Shown here piece after piece: positions 1 through 14,200 of a DNA stretch of 64,000 nucleotides. Position 1 is the first letter of the stretch; each line of letters starts with the position of its first letter. The translations under genes and the position numbers were made by a program. The notes beneath the pieces were generated by a model that ran no database searches, was not told where the DNA came from, and worked only from the letters and a program-made list of their open reading frames with translations. This DNA comes from Owenia fusiformis (Eukaryota; Annelida; Polychaeta; Sabellida; Oweniidae), in the NCBI GenBank assembly GCA_903813345.2, contig CAIIXF020000003.1:12908931-12972930 (forward strand), written 5' to 3'.

Positions 1-1384
1 GTTTGCAGATTCGGATTTCTGAGAAAATTCTACTCTTAATTCATAACTCAAACGTTAAATTTGGAGAACTTTTTATTTTGACCTACTTTTCAGACACCAT
101 ATCTCAAAAGTGGGTCAAAATACTTTCTGACGGCAAAAGGCTAATGCTATTAGCACACTCTTGGCTACATGTATACACAATTTCGAGGAATATAATTAAA
201 GTGTAGTGTTAGAATCGCAAAAATAAGGATAAACTATGAATTTGACCTAGATTTTGACCTAGGGATTTTTGTGTCCACATTTTGAAGTTAGGTAGCCTTC
301 GAGGTTCCCTTCTTTCATAGGCTTTCATTATTTTAAGCTGTACTTAGTCTATATCTCGTATTTTACACTTCAAAAAATTTTTTGTTCCTATTGACATAAC
401 GTGGGGCACTAAATTTAGCGATTTTTGAGCTTTCAAAATGTAATAACTTCCGACCCGAAAGTCGGATCGAAATTTGGTTTGCAGATTCGGATTCCTGAGA
501 AAACTCTATACTTAATTCATAACTCAAATGATAAATTTGGAGAACTTTATATTTTGACCTACTTTTCGGACACCATATCTCAAAAGTGGGGCAAAATACT
601 TTCTGACTGCAAAAGGCTAACACTATAAGCACACTCTTGGCTACATGCATACAAAATTTCGAGGAATATAATTAAAGTGTAGTGTCAGGATCGCAAAAAT
701 AAGGATAAACTATGAATTTGACCTAGATTTTGACCTAGGGATTTTTGTGTCCAAATTTTGAAGTTAGGTAGCCTTCGAGGTTCCCTTCTTTCATAGGCTT
801 TCATTATATTTAGCTGAACTCAGTCTATATTTCGTATTTTTCACTTCAAAAAAATCTTTTTCCCCATTGACTTAACATGGGCACCAAATTTAGCGATTTT
901 TGAGCTTTCAAAACGCCATAACTTCCGAACCGGAAGTCTGATTCGAATTTGGTTTTCAGATTCAGAATCCTGATAAAATTTCCTATAAGACCAATATCCT
1001 GGACATTTGATTCGAAGAACTTTTTTTTGGACCTCGTTTTCGGACACTGATATCTCGAAATCTGTTTGAGATATCAAAAAACTAACTCGACCCTAGGTTT
1101 TCTACTTTTTTATAAGGAACACAATGAGAAAAACCCGGATCGAAAATATTGAAGGATGACCGAGAAAATCGAAAAAAGTGACAAAGTACTGGATTTGACC
1201 TAGTTCTTGACCTTTGACCTAGATAAAAATTTGACCCAATTTCCGAGGAACTAGATTCTGGACCTGAATTGACCAAATGACTGACTTTACTAAAAACCTT
1301 ATGGTTATTGAGAAAACTGGGTTAGAATAAGAATAATAACTAGACTTGTAAATTGAACAAAGTTCAATTTAAGACTCCAGATTG

Positions 1385-1580
1385 ATTTACTTGAGTAAAG
1401 AGCTGAGTAAGTAACTGAGTAGGAAGCTGAGTACGTAGATGATTAAGTAATTGAGTAAGTAGCTGAGAAAGCAGCTGAGTAGGTAGCTAAGTAGCTGAGT
1501 AGGTAGCCGAGTTAGTAGCTGAGAAGTAGGTAGCTAAGTAGGTAGCCAAGTAGGTATGTATGTAGGTAGGTAAGTAGGAA
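1385..1580. repeat. Microsatellite-like (TGAGTARGTAGC)n tract
   Basis: An imperfect short tandem array of GAGTAAGTAGCTGAGTAGG-type units, drifting to GTAGGTATGTATGTAGG at its right end, interrupts the 475-bp satellite. Confidence 0.75.
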
Positions 1581-4559
1581 TTTTTGACCGGAAGTCGGAT
1601 TGAAATTTGGTTTGCAGATTCGGATTCCTGGGAAAATTTTACCTTTAATTCATAACTCATAAGGGACATTTTGAGAATTTTTTATTTTGACCTACTTTTA
1701 GGACACCATATCTCAAAAGTGGGTCAAAATACTTTCTGACGGCAAAAGGCTAACATTATTAGCACACTCTTTGCTACCTGTATACAACATTTCGAAGCAA
1801 ATCATTAAAGTGTAATGTCAGAATCGCAAAAATAAGCAAAAACTATGAATTTGACCTAGATTTTGACCTAGGCATTTTGGTGTCCAAATTTTAAAGCTAG
1901 ATAGCCTTCGAGGTCCCCTTCTTTTATAGGCTTTCAGAATTTTAAGCTGTACTCAGTTTATATCTGGTATTTTACACTTCAAAAAAATCTTTTTTCTCAT
2001 TGACATAACATGGGGCACCAAATTTAGCGATTTTTGAGCTTTCAAAACGCCATAACTTCCGAAAGTCGGATTGACATTTAGTTTGCAGATTCAGATTCCT
2101 GGGAAAATTCTACCCTTAATTCATAGCTCATACTTTAAATTTGGAGAACTTCTTATTTTGACCTACTTTTCGGACACCATATCTCAAAAGTGGGTCAAAA
2201 TACTTTCTGACGGCAAAAGGCTAACACTATTAGCACACTCTTTGCTACCTGTATACAAAATTTTGAAGTAAATTATTAAAGTGTAGTGTCAGAATCGTTA
2301 AAATAAGGAAAAACTATGAATTTGACCTAGATTTTGACCTAGGCATTTTGGTGTCCAAATTTTGAAGCTATGTAGCTTTGGAGGTTCCCTTCTTTTACAA
2401 GCATTCATTATATTAAGCTGTACTCAGTCTATATCTTGTATTTTACACTTCGAAAAAGTCTTTTTTCCCATTGACTTAACATAGGCACCAAATTTAGTGA
2501 TTTTTGAGCTTTCAAAACGCCATAACTTCCGAACCGATAGTCGGATTGAAATTTGGTTTGCAGATTCGGATTCCTTGGAAAATTCTACCCTTAATTCATA
2601 GCTCATACGTTAAATTTGGAGAACTTTTTATTTTGACCTACTTTTCGGACACCATATCTCAAAAGTGGGTCAAAATACTTTCTGACGGCAAAAGGCTAAC
2701 ACTATTAGCACACTCTTTGCTATCTGTATACAAAATTTTGAAGCAAATTATTAAAGTGTAGTGTCAGAATCGTAAAAATAAGGAAAACTATGAATTTGAC
2801 CTAGATTTTGACCTTTGACCTAGATAAAAATTTAACCTAATTTCCCAGAAACTAGATCTCATCTTCTTACTGACCCTGTAAGTAGATTTGAGTAAGGTCT
2901 TCTAGTTGCTGAGAAAACTGGTTCGGAAAGAAAAATAATAATAACTAGACATGTAAATTGAACAAGTTCAATTTAAGACTCCAGATTTAAAACTTTTTTT
3001 AAGCTGAGTCATCCAAAATACTGTAAACTGAGCAATTCAGAATAAGCTGAGTCGGCTAGAATATAGACATTTAGACAACTTTTAAGAATGTTATCTTCGA
3101 CTCAATTGGCTTAACATGGGGATACCATCATATCGACTTTTCGAGACTTCAAACCGCTATAACTATCTAACCAGAAGTTGGATTGAAATTTAGTTTAAAG
3201 ATTCGGATTCCTGAGAAAATTCTAACCTTAATTCATAACTCATACGTTAAATTTGGGGAACTTTTTATTCGGACCTACATTTCGGACACCATATCTCAAA
3301 AGTGGGTCAAAATACTTTCTGACGGCAGAAGGCTAACACTATAAGCACACTTTTGCTACCTGTATACAAAATTTTGAAGCAAATCATTAAAGTGTAATGT
3401 CAGAATCGCAAAAATAAGGAAAAAACTATGAATTTGACCTAAATTTTGACCTAGGCATTTTGGTGTCCAAATTTTAAAGCTAGATAGCCTTCGAGGTCCC
3501 TTTCTTTTATAGGCTATCAGAATGTTAAGCTGTACTCAGTTTATATCTGGTATTTTACACTTCAAAAAAATCTTTTTTCTCACTGACATAACATGGGGCA
3601 CCAAATTTAGCGATTTTTGAGCTTTCAAAACGCCATAACTTCCGAACCGTAAGTCGGATTGAAATTTGGTTTGCAGATTCGGATTCCTGGGAAAATTTTT
3701 CTCTTAATTCATAGCTCATATGTTAAATTTGGAGAATTTTTTATTTTGACCTACTTTTCGGACACCATATCTCAAAAGTGGGTCAAAATACTTTCTGACG
3801 GCAAAAGGCTAACACTATAAGCACACTCTTTGCTACCTGTATACGAAATTTTGAAGTAAATTATTAAAATGTAGTGTCAGAATCGTAAAAATAAGGAAAA
3901 ACTATGAATTTGACCTAGATTTTGACCCAGGCATTTTGGTGTCCAAATTTTGAAGCTATGTAGCTTTTGAGGTCCCCTTCTTTTATAAGCATTCATTATG
4001 CTAAGCTGTACCCAGTCTATATCTTGTATTTTACACTTCGAAAAAGTCTTTTTTCCCATTGACTTAACATAGGCACCAAATTTAGCGATTTTTGAGCTTT
4101 CAAAATGCCATAACTTCCGAACCGGAAGTCTGATTCAAATTTGGTTTGCAGATTCGGATTCCTGAGATCATTCTACACTTATTTCATAACTCACATGTTG
4201 AATTTGGAGAATTTTTTGTTCTGACCTACTTTCCGGACGCCATATCTCAAGATCGGTAGGAGTAATTAAAATTCTGATGTCATGTCTTTGTTTCGCCTTT
4301 TTCAAAGCTACACGATGAAAAAAAGATGAAGGAGTTACGAAGAATATTGACGAAGATATGATGAAGAATGTTGAAAATGTAAGATTTGACCTAGTTCTTG
4401 ACCTTTGACCTAGATAAAAATTTGACCTAATTTCCCAGAAAGCCGGATACAGTCTTTAGTTAACCATGTAAGTTGGATTAAGTAAGCTGTTATAGTTAAC
4501 GAGAAATTTGGTGAGGAGGAAGAAAAAAGAAAAATAATAAAGAAAACAGGCAAAAACAA

Positions 4560-4766
4560 TAGACTCCAGATTTTCAATCTGGAGTCTAATAAGAAAACTG
4601 GCAAAAGCAATAGACTCCAGATTTTCAATCTGGAGTCTAATAAAAAGAATAATAAGAATAAGAAAACTGACGAAAACAATAGACTCCAGATTTCATCTGG
4701 AGTCTAATAATAATAATAAGAAAACTGGCAAAAGCAATAGACTCCAGATTTTCATCTGGAGTCTAA
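4560..4766. repeat. Tandem hairpin units TAGACTCCAGAT...ATCTGGAGTCTA
   Basis: Four consecutive perfect or near-perfect hairpins (TAGACTCCAGATTT, short loop, AATCTGGAGTCTA) are separated by AATAAGAAAACTGGCAAAAGC-like spacers. Two more units stand at the right edge of the second satellite block (47690-47776). Their place at the edge of both blocks suggests they are a terminal part of the same composite repeat. Confidence 0.8.
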
Positions 4767-5026
4767 TTATCATATACCCATTGTGTATTTGGATCCTCAT
4801 TGACAGCAGTATGGTCACAATTGATATGAAGATATGAACTAAAATATTTTAAACAGGGCAGATGAAAAGTGCTAATGACCTGTAACATCAATTACTTTTG
4901 ATCTTCCCTGATAGCAGAGTATATAGAAATTGAAAGACCAATGTCTTTTGTCTTCATGCTTACATATTTAAGAAAATACTCCCAATGCAGGATAACATCA
5001 ATAATTTCATTTTTAATATACATGTA

Positions 5027-5125
5027 CAGTAAAACCTGTCTAAATGGAACACCTTTGGTATCTCTAAAGTCTTCCACTAGGGAGGTTTCCACTTTCAGAG
5101 GTGTTCCATTTTACAGGTTTCACTG
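5027..5125. mobile_element. Short pogo/Tigger-like MITE, 99 bp
   Basis: Terminal inverted repeats of about 28 bp start CAGTAAAACCTGTCTAA and end in AGGTTTCACTG, with TA on both sides (5025-5026, 5126-5127). CAGTRAAACCTGT ends with a TA duplication are known for pogo/Tigger-derived MITEs. It has no coding capacity and lies just upstream of the first recognised PARP2 exon. Confidence 0.75.
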
Positions 5126-5213
5126 TACTGGTCATTTTACTGATATGGTGTCGGAGAAATAATTATGTTATGACAAAAATGTTCAATGAAGACTTGATTA
5201 AAACACCTTGTAG

Positions 5214-8200
5214 GTTCCATGATAAGACAAAGAATGACTGGTCCCTAAGGAATAAGTTCAGCAAGGTGGCTGGAAAATATGATCTCGTTAAGATGGATTA
5301 CTCGGCAAAGGTGAGTGATTCAGAACAATTAATGAAGGAGTAAAGAATGACATTTTGGTTTAATTAGCTCTAATATACATGCATATTGTGCTATTATTTA
5401 CAAATGATCAGTCATTTCTTAAAAGGGATATTATGATTTTTATAAATGTTTTGAGGCCAGCTCAATTTAATGTTTTTATTTTCAATTTTTTATTTAACAT
5501 GCAGGGTGACACTGATGAAGTTGATTCAGGAAACCCAACTATCAAGAAGGAGCCTGGGATTAAGATACCTCCTTCAAAACTTGATAAACGAATTCAGGTA
5601 AATTAAGTACTATACATCTGCCTTTAACATGAAGAAATATAGGAATATCCTATGGTTTTGAAAAAATATCATTTATATCCATGAGGGGATATTGATATCT
5701 TCACGAGTGGACACAGCCAATGAGAAAATATATTGATATCCATGAAAATACGCCCAGTGCATTTAGAGTATTTTCTTCAAATAAAGGATTGTCTGTTTAT
5801 AATACGAAATGCCCAGCAAGCATTCAAATCACAACAATCACAAAAAATGAAATTAAAAAAACATTGTGCAGAATTATTAATAAGGAATGTGGGATTTTTG
5901 ATAAAATATGTTATCACATGATAAGGAGTGTCTAAGCATTTTGATTGGTCAATTGTGATGATGTATATTCCGTATCACATGACACGTGACTAATTTTCAT
6001 GTGAAATCTTGGGCTGTATCACTACGGAATCAATAGCAACGTTGTGACGTCACTGGTTATATCACTTCCTAGCTAAGGAAAACATTATGACATCATACTT
6101 TTTCACAAACAAGTATGAATTCAACGGTATGACGTCATTATATTGTTTCAAAGCGAAATCAAAAATTATAATAGTTCTATGTAAGTTCATCTCTCTGGTT
6201 AATATATCCGAAACAATTCAAATTCTTTACTTCAGAGAATATTTTTTAATTTATTGAGACTTTCGACTAATATCCCTTAGTCTTTTTCAAAATATAACAG
6301 CATGTATACATTTATGTGACGTCATAAACAGACAATGGAAAATTTAATTATGTAACAAATGACCTAGTAACCTAAAAAATAAAAACAACAAAAAACATAG
6401 ATACGAAAAAACGAATGACCTAATAATAACCTTAAGATAAATATATCATTGTTATGGTAACAATTAAACTCAAATATTACTATTGCATACTTTGCTATAC
6501 CATTCTTAATTTACAATATTTTATGATACAAATTGTCCAACTGATACCCATTATCTCTGTTCATTTTAGGTTGCATTGTTTTAATATGTCTTTGAATTGC
6601 TTCCTTAACCCTACGTTTAAGATCATGACTCTCATTATCAATGATTTTTACATTGTTCCAGTTTATATTATGATCATATTCCATGGAATGTTCAATAACC
6701 GCAGAAGCAAGACCTCCAGTCGACAGTAATGTGGGTCTACGATGTTCTCTGATTCTAGTAACTAGTTCCCGCTTTGTTTCACCTACATAAGTGGCAATAC
6801 AGTCTTTACAATCAATTTTGTAAATTACACCGGACTTCTTTTGATCATTAGTTTTGTCCTTTAAATGCACCAACTGTTTCTTGATAGTATTCTGCGATGA
6901 GAAACATACTCGGACACGATGCCTTTTAAAAATACGCCGTAACTGGTTGGAAATACTAGGGATATACGGAAGAACTGCAGTACACCTTATATCGTCATGA
7001 AAAGATTGACCGTGATCCAACAAAATCATATAAAGATAAACTGATAAAGTTAGTTCAGAGTCTTCGTGATAAAAAGGAAATATCCTCTGATTTGTATAAG
7101 AAAGTATACCCATCATCTGCAACAATCCCAAAATTTTATGGTCTACCGAAAGTTCATAAAGAAAACATACCATTGAGACCAATAGAATCCAGTATTGGAA
7201 GTCTCACGTACAATTTGGCAAAATACCTTGCCGACATTTTGAAGCCATTAGTTGGAGAAAATGGTTATAGCATTAAGAATACTGAAGACTTTGTTCAAAA
7301 AGTAAAAAATCATAAAGTTGATGAAACAGAGTGCACTGTGTCTTATGATGTTAAGTCGTTGTTTACTAGTGTTCCGGTTGTAGAGGCAGTGACAATTGCA
7401 GTGCAGAAACTCGAAGCAGATGATACTTTACCACAGAGAACAGGACTTAGACCGTCAAGTATTGGTGAACTTTTGAAATTTTGTCTTCAGACCACTTACT
7501 TTATTCGTGATAACCAATTTTATATTCAAAAAGAAGGTGCAGCAATGGGATCGCCCCTATCTCCGATCATAGCGAATCTGTTCATGGAAAATCTTGAAGA
7601 AAAGGCCATTGAAAATGCTCCAATTCCTCCAAAATTTTGGGGTCAATTTGTTGACGACACGTTTGTGATCATAAAGAGGGATTATGAACAATCGTTTAGT
7701 GAACATTTGAATAAACAACACGAGAGAATAAAATTCACCAAGGTAGTATGTTCCGCCGATAAACGTCTCCCATTTTTGGATACGATGTCCCAGATTGAAC
7801 AAGACGGATCTTTGTCATTTAGTGTTTACCGCAAACCAACGCACACAAATCAGTATTTGCATTTCCAATCAAATCATTCTCTTGATACTAAAAGAGGAGT
7901 TGTCAAATCCCTCTTTAGGAGGGCAGAAACATTGGTAACTAAAAAGGAAGATCTAAAGATAGAAAAGGAACTGGTTTGCCGATCATTAAAGGAGTGTGGG
8001 TACCCGGAATGGCTGATTAAAGAAGGTGAAAGACATGCGACAAATAATGTAAACAGAACAAGAAATGATGACGATATAAGGTGTACTGCAGTTCTTCCGT
8101 ATATCCCTAGTATTTCCAACCAGTTACGGCGTATTTTTAAAAGGCATCGTGTCCGAGTATGTTTCTCATCGCAGAATACTATCAAGAAACAGTTGGTGCA

Positions 8201-11200
8201 TTTAAAGGACAAAACTAATGATCAAAAGAAGTCCGGTGTAATTTACAAAATTGATTGTAAAGACTGTATTGCCACTTATGTAGGTGAAACAAAGCGGGAA
8301 CTAGTTACTAGAATCAGAGAACATCGTAGACCCACATTACTGTCGACTGGAGGTCTTGCTTCTGCGGTTATTGAACATTCCATGGAATATGATCATAATA
8401 TAAACTGGAACAATGTAAAAATCATTGATAATGAGAGTCATGATCTTAAACGTAGGGTTAAGGAAGCAATTCATATTAAAACAATGCAACCTAAAATGAA
8501 CAGAGATAATGGGTATCAGTTGGACAATTTGTATCATAAAATATTGTAAATTAAGAATGGTATAGCAAAGTATGCAATAGTAATATTTGAGTTTAATTGT
8601 TACCATAACGATGATATATTTATCTTAAGGTTATTATTAGGTCATTCGTTTTTTCGTATCTATGTTTTTTGTTGTTTTTATTTTTTAGGTTACTAGGTCA
8701 TTTGTTACATAATTAAATTTTCCATTGTCTGTTTATGACGTCACATAAATGTATACATGCTGTTATATTTTGAAAAAGACTAAGGGATATTAGTCGAAAG
8801 TCTCAATAAATTAAAAAATATTCTCTGAAGTAAAGAATTTGACTTGTTTCTGATAAAATTATAATAGTTACCGGGAGTACAGGCTGAACACAATCCAAAC
8901 CTGACCAAATCAATATGCTTCAAAATTCCTAGACATGTAATAAAATCGTCATCACACGTTTCAGCTTATGTGATACAGGAAATATTCCACTCGGGTAACA
9001 ATGTATCACCACTCAAGCTTCGCTTTCGTGGATGATACAGTATTACCTTTCGTGGAATATTTCCTGTATCACATGCTGAAACATGTGATAACTGATAATA
9101 TCTTGACCCACATATTAAATATATGTCGCTTTATATTTGATCTATATCCTATGCAACCATATCACCCTTGGTATACGCAGCTAACGAAAATTGACCGGTA
9201 CGGGTCAAAAGCTGGACCGGTACGGGTTAACGGTTTTATTTGAATTTAAAATAGCCATAACTTGCTCAATATTGACTTCCTCGTGTCTAATTTGAAATAT
9301 ATGATGCCTCCCGATGCTTTTAAGTACCCCAATTTTTAACAGATTTTTAAACGGACCAAAACTCTCTAAATGCGCATTTATGCTCTTTTCTCTCGAGAAC
9401 GACTGTCTCATTTTCACGATAACTTTTATTTAGTACTTCTAACATATAAGATCTATTTTTCCCCATCAAGGTATGATGTAAATGACATGCTATTTACATC
9501 TTGTGAGTTTCAATGACGCGCATTTGATTTTATAAAAAATGCCAAACTTTGTGACAAAGAATTTCATCAGCTATTGCCCCGAACCGGTCCGTCTTCTCGC
9601 TGCAAGCAGATTGCCCCGAACCGGTCCGTCTTCTCGCTGCAAGCAGGATGAAATTCTTTGTCACAAAGTTTGGTATTTTTTATAAAATCAAACGCGCGTC
9701 ATTGAAACTCACAAGATGTAAATAGCATGTCATTTACATCATTCCTTGATGGGGAAAAATAGATCTTATATGTTAGAAGTACTAAATAAAAGTTATCGTG
9801 AAAATGAGACAGTCGTTCTCGAGAGAAAAGAGCATAAATGCGTATTTAGAGAGTTTTGGTCCGTTTAAAAATCTGTAAAAAATTGGGGTACTTAAAAGCA
9901 CCGGGAGGCATCATATATTTCAAATTAGACACGAGGAAGTCAATATTGAGCAAGTTATGGCTATTTTAAATTCAAATAAAACCGTTAACCCGTACCGGTC
10001 CAGCTTTTGACCCGTACCGGTCAATTTTTGTTAGCTGCGTATACCAAGGGTGCATAGGATAAAAGAATCATATAAGTGGAGTAAATATGAAGTTCTCATA
10101 ATTTTTCTCTATTTTCTCTTCAAGGACATAGTCAACATGATCTGTGATATAAAATCCATGGAGGATAGCGTCATTGAGATGAAGTACGATGCCAAGAAAG
10201 CTCCATTGGGTAAAAACATAATCATCTCAACTTTCACTTTTGATCAACATTTTAATTACTACTTTTAACATCATATAAATATATGAACGCAACATTTAGA
10301 ATATATAAATATAAATAAAATATATGACTAACAACTTGATAGCCTGCTTTAGATAGTAAAAGAATTCATGACATACATGAATGCATCCTCCTAAGCAGGT
10401 GTCCAGAATCCGTACCTCCTTCTTCCCCCTGCTATAAGCAGTTAGCATTTCCCCAATTAAGAACTCACAATTTGATTCGCTGTTGCAACACTGCGACAGC
10501 AATAATGTATATGTCATCGGCGCATAATTAGATCGCGTGATTCAGTATAATCGGGCGCTTCCAACTTGGTTATAGCAGGGGGTAAAAAGAAAGAATGTAT
10601 TCTGGATGACATGAATGTAAATGTTTTGAATCCAAGATCTTCACTGTCTTTCTCTTGGTATATAACTACATTATGATTTTGATGACTAGACTCAATTAAC
10701 GAAATGTAATGCAATAAGCATTTACCTACAATATCTTTATGTTGATAGGTAAACTGGGTAAAGACCAGATAAAAGCTGGCTACACAGCCTTAAAGAAGAT
10801 TGACAAATTTGTTCGGGAGGAAAACTATGGAAAGGGATTAGTGCAAGCCTGTGATGAATTTTATACAAGGATTCCACATGATTTTGGGTATGTACTTCAG
10901 ACACAATATTTATCTCTTCTGACTCTTAAGAACATCTTTTAGTAATTCATCTGGTTTAGCATTCGTCATCTGTAACAAATAGCAGGTGGTAACATTTTGC
11001 ATGCCTTATTAGTGTTTCTTTTTATTGGTTTTTAGCTGTCACATATATGTGCTCTTCTCTTTATTGAAAAGATTTGATGAAAAAGAGATTATATTAACTT
11101 GTTCGTGAAGTAAATGATGACTGAAACATTGAACTAATTAGCCATCATGATATATGATTTTAGTATGAAAAGACCACCAGTGCTTCGTACCAAAGAAGAA

Positions 11201-14200
11201 GTAAAAGCAAAGCTGAACTTGCTAGAAGCTCTAGATGATATAGAAGTGGCACTCAAAATGCTGAAGAAGAAGGGAGATATAAATGAAAATCCTGTTGATA
11301 CTCACTATAAAAATCTGAACTGTACTTTGAAACCTTTAGAGAAATCTCATGCAGACTTTAAGGTAAAATTTTTTTGCCTCTTTTTTACCTCAAAGATGAG
11401 GAAATGTTCCTATGGATCACAAGTTTGAAGTGACAAAATTCATTCAAAAAATTACATGAATATTTTTATACATTTTTTTTAGATTTCGCAAACATATAAA
11501 GCATAACTTCCAAAATAAAAATATTGAAAGTTCATTATTTATCAACATATTGGTCAAAAAAGCATAGCACAATAGTTCATTAAAATGAAAAAGATAGAGA
11601 GGGCAGCATTTTGAGTGAAACACCATTTTGCAAAACCAATAGTGCAGTCAGAATGCGCCTAAATGCGTGCGTTCAGAGGGATTTTACGGGACATAATTTT
11701 TCATGTTGCTAGTATGATTTCACATATTTGTATGAATTATTAGATCCTAGTTTTTCAGCTTTTAGATTTTGTGGCCATTTTACCCCCCATGGGCTATAAT
11801 TTGGACCCCTACTATAAAATTAGGCAAGCACTCAAAAAATACTCAGTGGAATGTATCCAAATTGCTATGGTATATTGGTATGGGCTAATTGAATATATGA
11901 TAAAAATTTCAAGTCACATGGTTAAGTGGTTGCCATGGAAATGGATAAAACATACCCTTCGGGTGTCAATTTTCAGGCCAATTTTTCAGGAATGATAGAG
12001 TCATTTTGTGCATATTTTGTCACCAGTGTGTTAGGAAGGGTTGAAGTGTAAATAGAAAACATCTATAATATGTTACCCCCCTATCACACCAAACTAGTTC
12101 TTACCCGTTCTTGCCAGTCCTACGAAAACGTCGTAAAACGGGCTCAATCTGGCTGCGGTCGGGATATATGTCTAAAATAATTAGCTACTTCGTTCATAAA
12201 CAGTCTTCAATACGTCCATCTCATCCGCAGTTCGTTCAGGTCGCACCACGTCGGTGTGCAACGTAGTATAAACGGTCCCTTAGTCTAGAAGGTCATCATG
12301 ACCTGATTACAGAACGGTATGGTCGCCATCGAATTTTGAATCGATTCAAATTTCTAAAATCACCTTCCCGTCTGAGGACGTTCATGAAGTTCGTAAATAG
12401 ACCTTAGAAAGTAGCAGCTACGTTCATTCCGTTCGCACACAGTTTAAAACCAGTTTTGAAGAACGCAGTGGCAACTTGTTTGGTGTGATAGCTATATTTT
12501 TGCTAACTCGTTCATAAGCAGTCTTAAATACGTTCTTAGTCAGTTTAAACCCGTTGGCAATTAGTTCTACCTCGTTCTCAATACGTCCTCGGACAGTTCA
12601 ACTCGTTGTAAAAACGTCCCTAGTAGGATTGAAGTACGACGGCTCCGTTCGTAGTACGTCCAGCTCGTCGTTAGTACGTTGTCACTCGTTCTAATTGTAG
12701 AACGTGACAACCACTAGAACATTTTGAACATGTTCTAAGTTCTAGGGGACCTACCCGTTCGAGTACGTTCGATGAAGTTTGCAAATAGACCCCAAACGGT
12801 TCTTAGTACGTCCAGTCCGTTCGTACACAGTTGAAGCCCGTTTTCGAGAACGCAGTGAGAACTAGTTTGGTGTGATAGTAGGGTTAGCAACAATCTTATG
12901 TAAAGATCAGTCCACAGAATCTCAGATTTTGGCCTTATATGGGTCCATGATTTATACAGGGGCCTATTTCACAGATTCGAACCCCCACATTGGATGGATG
13001 CTATAACTTTTGAAATAAGGGAGATACAGGTCTAATTTTTTCAGATCTTCATAAATGGCTGGTTTTAAGTATTGTATCATACTTTGGGAGCTGGTATATG
13101 ATTGGTTGCCATGGTAACCAGGGTTTTAGGGAAATTCTGACCCCCTCATTGGATGGATGCTATAACTTTTGAAATAAGGGTGATACATGTCTCATTTTTT
13201 CAGATCTTAGACAATTATTGATTTTAAGTATTAAATCAGACTTTGAGAGCTGAAATTTGATTGGTAACCATGGTAACTAGGGTTTTATTGAAATTCAGAC
13301 CTCCACAATTGATAAATGGTATAACTTTTGAATTCAAGCAGATACAGATATCAGCTTTTCAGAACTTAAAAGATAATTAGACTTGTGTCTTGTGTCAGAC
13401 TTTGGAGGTTACAATTTACTTGGTTGCCATGATAACCATGTTTCATTGTCATGGAAACTTCATTTTTGATTTCAGATTTACCTTCATTTGAGAATGGTCT
13501 AGACACAACATAGAACGCAAAATTGCTCAAAATTATCATTTTACTCTTAATTTCAGCATTTTTCCATGTGTGTCTGACAGTATTGCCTCATTCCATTCTA
13601 CTAGTTCTCACACATTTGTTTTTACTCATCATTATAGTTTTCATCTTCCACAATGGTCTCTTAATTTAAAATATCAACAATTTCAACAAGGAAGGATTCT
13701 TTTGACCATTGAGGTGTTAAGGATTACTCGGGGAATTCATAATTCATTCATGCAGTGTTTGGTTTGGTAGAGCTGTGTTTAGGCTGGTGGGAATGTTTCC
13801 ATACACATGTTTGATAATTCACCATCTTTAAATGTGAAAGAGTTGAAATGTCAACACCTTCATAAGTGAGGGCAGCACTGTTCTGTTTTTGAGAATACTA
13901 TTCTAGTATCTCATGTGAAACAGCTCATCTCGTAATCTATTAGTGGCAGTTTTTTTTGTAATTCAGCTGTACTTTTGCAGGTGAACAATTCAACTTTGGA
14001 TTTTATGGTATCAGGAATTTCTATATTGTTTCCTATTGAAGGAAACAACAAGAATTGCTTGTCTTCAGGTTCAGTTGATTTATTTTACTTTTGATCAGAT
14101 CCAGTAACAATAAAATCCAAAGTTGAATTGTTCACATGCAAAAGAACAGCAGAATTACAAGAATACATTTGTAACTGACATCAATAAATTACGATATGAG

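Larger units (their letters stand above)
1..4790. repeat. Satellite array of ~475-bp units (left block)
   Basis: The block repeats a unit containing GCAGATTCGGATTCCTGAG followed by a stretch ending in CAAAAGTGGG and ACGGCAAAAGGCTAACAC. The phrase GCAGATTCGG falls near 5, 481, 957 (diverged), 1613, 2086, 2561, 3197, 3669 and 4149, giving a period of about 475 bp with interruptions near 1100-1600 and 2850-3180. Copies are diverged, and the short open frames they carry are frame relics rather than genes. The same family recurs at 44465-47785 in the same orientation. No gene is seen in this stretch. Confidence 0.85.
6225..8855. mobile_element. Penelope-like retroelement with inverted partial copy
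   Basis: The element sits in PARP2 intron 2. The right arm (about 8070-8855) holds the 3' end of the reverse transcriptase/endonuclease frame and its 3' flank; the left arm (about 6225-7003) is the same sequence inverted. The two arms enclose the reverse transcriptase region, so the whole is a stem-loop of about 2.6 kb. Penelope-like elements are known for partial and inverted tandem copies made during target-primed insertion. Left and right arms are nearly identical, apart from a 6-bp loss in the right copy (EAIQRHIKT becomes EAIHIKT), so the insertion looks young. No clear target duplication was found. Confidence 0.85.

Noticed and set aside
3-2761. Several 60-95-codon open frames with similar residues on both strands in the left satellite
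   Set aside because: They are the same satellite unit read in frames without stops; there are no splice signals and the copies contain stops at different places.
5101-5213. Extension of the first PARP2 exon leftward through an open frame starting MFHFTGFTV
   Set aside because: That part reads into the MITE at 5027-5125 and lacks WGR similarity; an acceptor TAG at 5211-5213 fits the family boundary better.
6511-7182. Independent minus-strand gene of 223 codons
   Set aside because: It is the inverted Penelope end fused by chance to antisense RT sequence across the inversion junction.
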